A DNA stretch of 22,882 nt from Sphingobium sp. (GTDB lineage Bacteria > Pseudomonadota > Alphaproteobacteria > Sphingomonadales > Sphingomonadaceae): contig NZ_QFOA01000054.1 in NCBI RefSeq assembly GCF_003248505.1, forward strand, positions 1 to 22,882, read 5' to 3'. A program made the position numbers and the translations under genes. The notes beneath the pieces were generated by a model. It worked only from the letters and a program-made list of their open reading frames with translations. It did no database searches and was not told the origin of the DNA. Positions 22,801-22,882 of the stretch are shown here, one piece after another. How positions within the stretch are numbered: position 1 is the stretch's first letter; each line of letters starts with the position of its first letter.

Positions 22801-22882
22801 GTGGAGCAAATTACCCGCATAGGCATGGATACGTCAAAGAACGTTTTTCAACTGCATGGCGTCGATGCAGCGGAGAAGCCAG
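22801..22882 (+). CDS. IS110-family transposase, N-terminal fragment (runs off the window)
   Basis: A GTG at 22801, with AAGGGAG six bases upstream, opens a frame reading VEQITRIGMDTSKNVFQLHG and continuing to the edge. ITRIGMDTSK.VFQLHGVD is the characteristic start of IS110-family (DEDD, RuvC-like) transposases, and Asp10 is the first catalytic acid. Only 27 codons are visible, so intactness cannot be judged. The reading direction is opposite to the autotransporter gene it interrupts. Confidence 0.85.
   Translation, partial: MEQITRIGMDTSKNVFQLHGVDAAEKP

Larger units (their letters stand above)
22721..22882 (+). mobile_element. Left end of an IS110-family insertion sequence (partial)
   Basis: The element enters from the right edge; its left terminus is inferred between about 22718 and 22733, where the autotransporter reading frame loses passenger-like sequence. 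About 70-80 bases of non-coding DNA precede the transposase start at 22801. IS110 elements have no usual terminal repeats and make no large target duplication, so the border cannot be fixed from one side. The short left end is too small for a bridge RNA of the usual 150-plus bases, which favours the IS1111-type subgroup whose RNA lies at the other end (outside the window). Confidence 0.7.

Overview
The window looks like chromosomal DNA of a GC-rich alphaproteobacterium of the order Sphingomonadales (Sphingobium/Sphingomonas type). The evidence is protein character (TadG-like pilus protein, the class of SerB, two-type EF-hand and YceI proteins, GatCAB next to RuvX) and the strong GC bias of third codon positions. 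This is an inference from protein style; no marker gene was compared by search. Most of it is housekeeping DNA: branched-chain amino acid synthesis, tRNA modification and charging, serine synthesis. Both edges carry insertion sequences that cut surface-protein genes.

Layout from left to right. Bases 1-97 appear to be the right end of an IS256-family element that truncates a tadG-like von Willebrand pilus gene (98-830, minus). Then come a short squalene/phytoene-synthase-family protein and an EF-hand protein (plus), trmFO (minus), a DUF2945 protein (plus), and a DAACS-family dicarboxylate/amino acid symporter (minus) with unusual cation-site residues. From 5603 to 12620 lies a minus-strand branched-chain amino acid block, transcribed ilvB, an unnamed small gene, ilvN, ilvC, then two tandem yceI genes, then leuA. 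Between yceI and leuA there is a 15-codon leucine-rich leader ORF with alternative stem structures, a leucine attenuator not obvious from long-ORF calling.

The second half holds miaA (minus) and serB (plus), whose start codons share the same CATG; a minus-strand operon of a DUF3089 hydrolase, ruvX and a Rap1a/Tai-domain secreted protein; and the divergent gatC-gatA-gatB operon, which makes the glutamyl/aspartyl-tRNA amidotransferase and ends in strong terminators. The last 2.6 kb is an autotransporter gene (minus) that has lost its signal peptide to an IS110-family element; the transposase of that element starts at 22801 and runs off the window.

I see no tRNA, rRNA, CRISPR array, phage or defence system. 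The items most worth a second look are the leu leader/attenuator, the unnamed gene locked between ilvB and ilvN, the altered sodium-site residues of the symporter, the shared start of miaA and serB, and the two IS insertions that damage surface structures at both edges.
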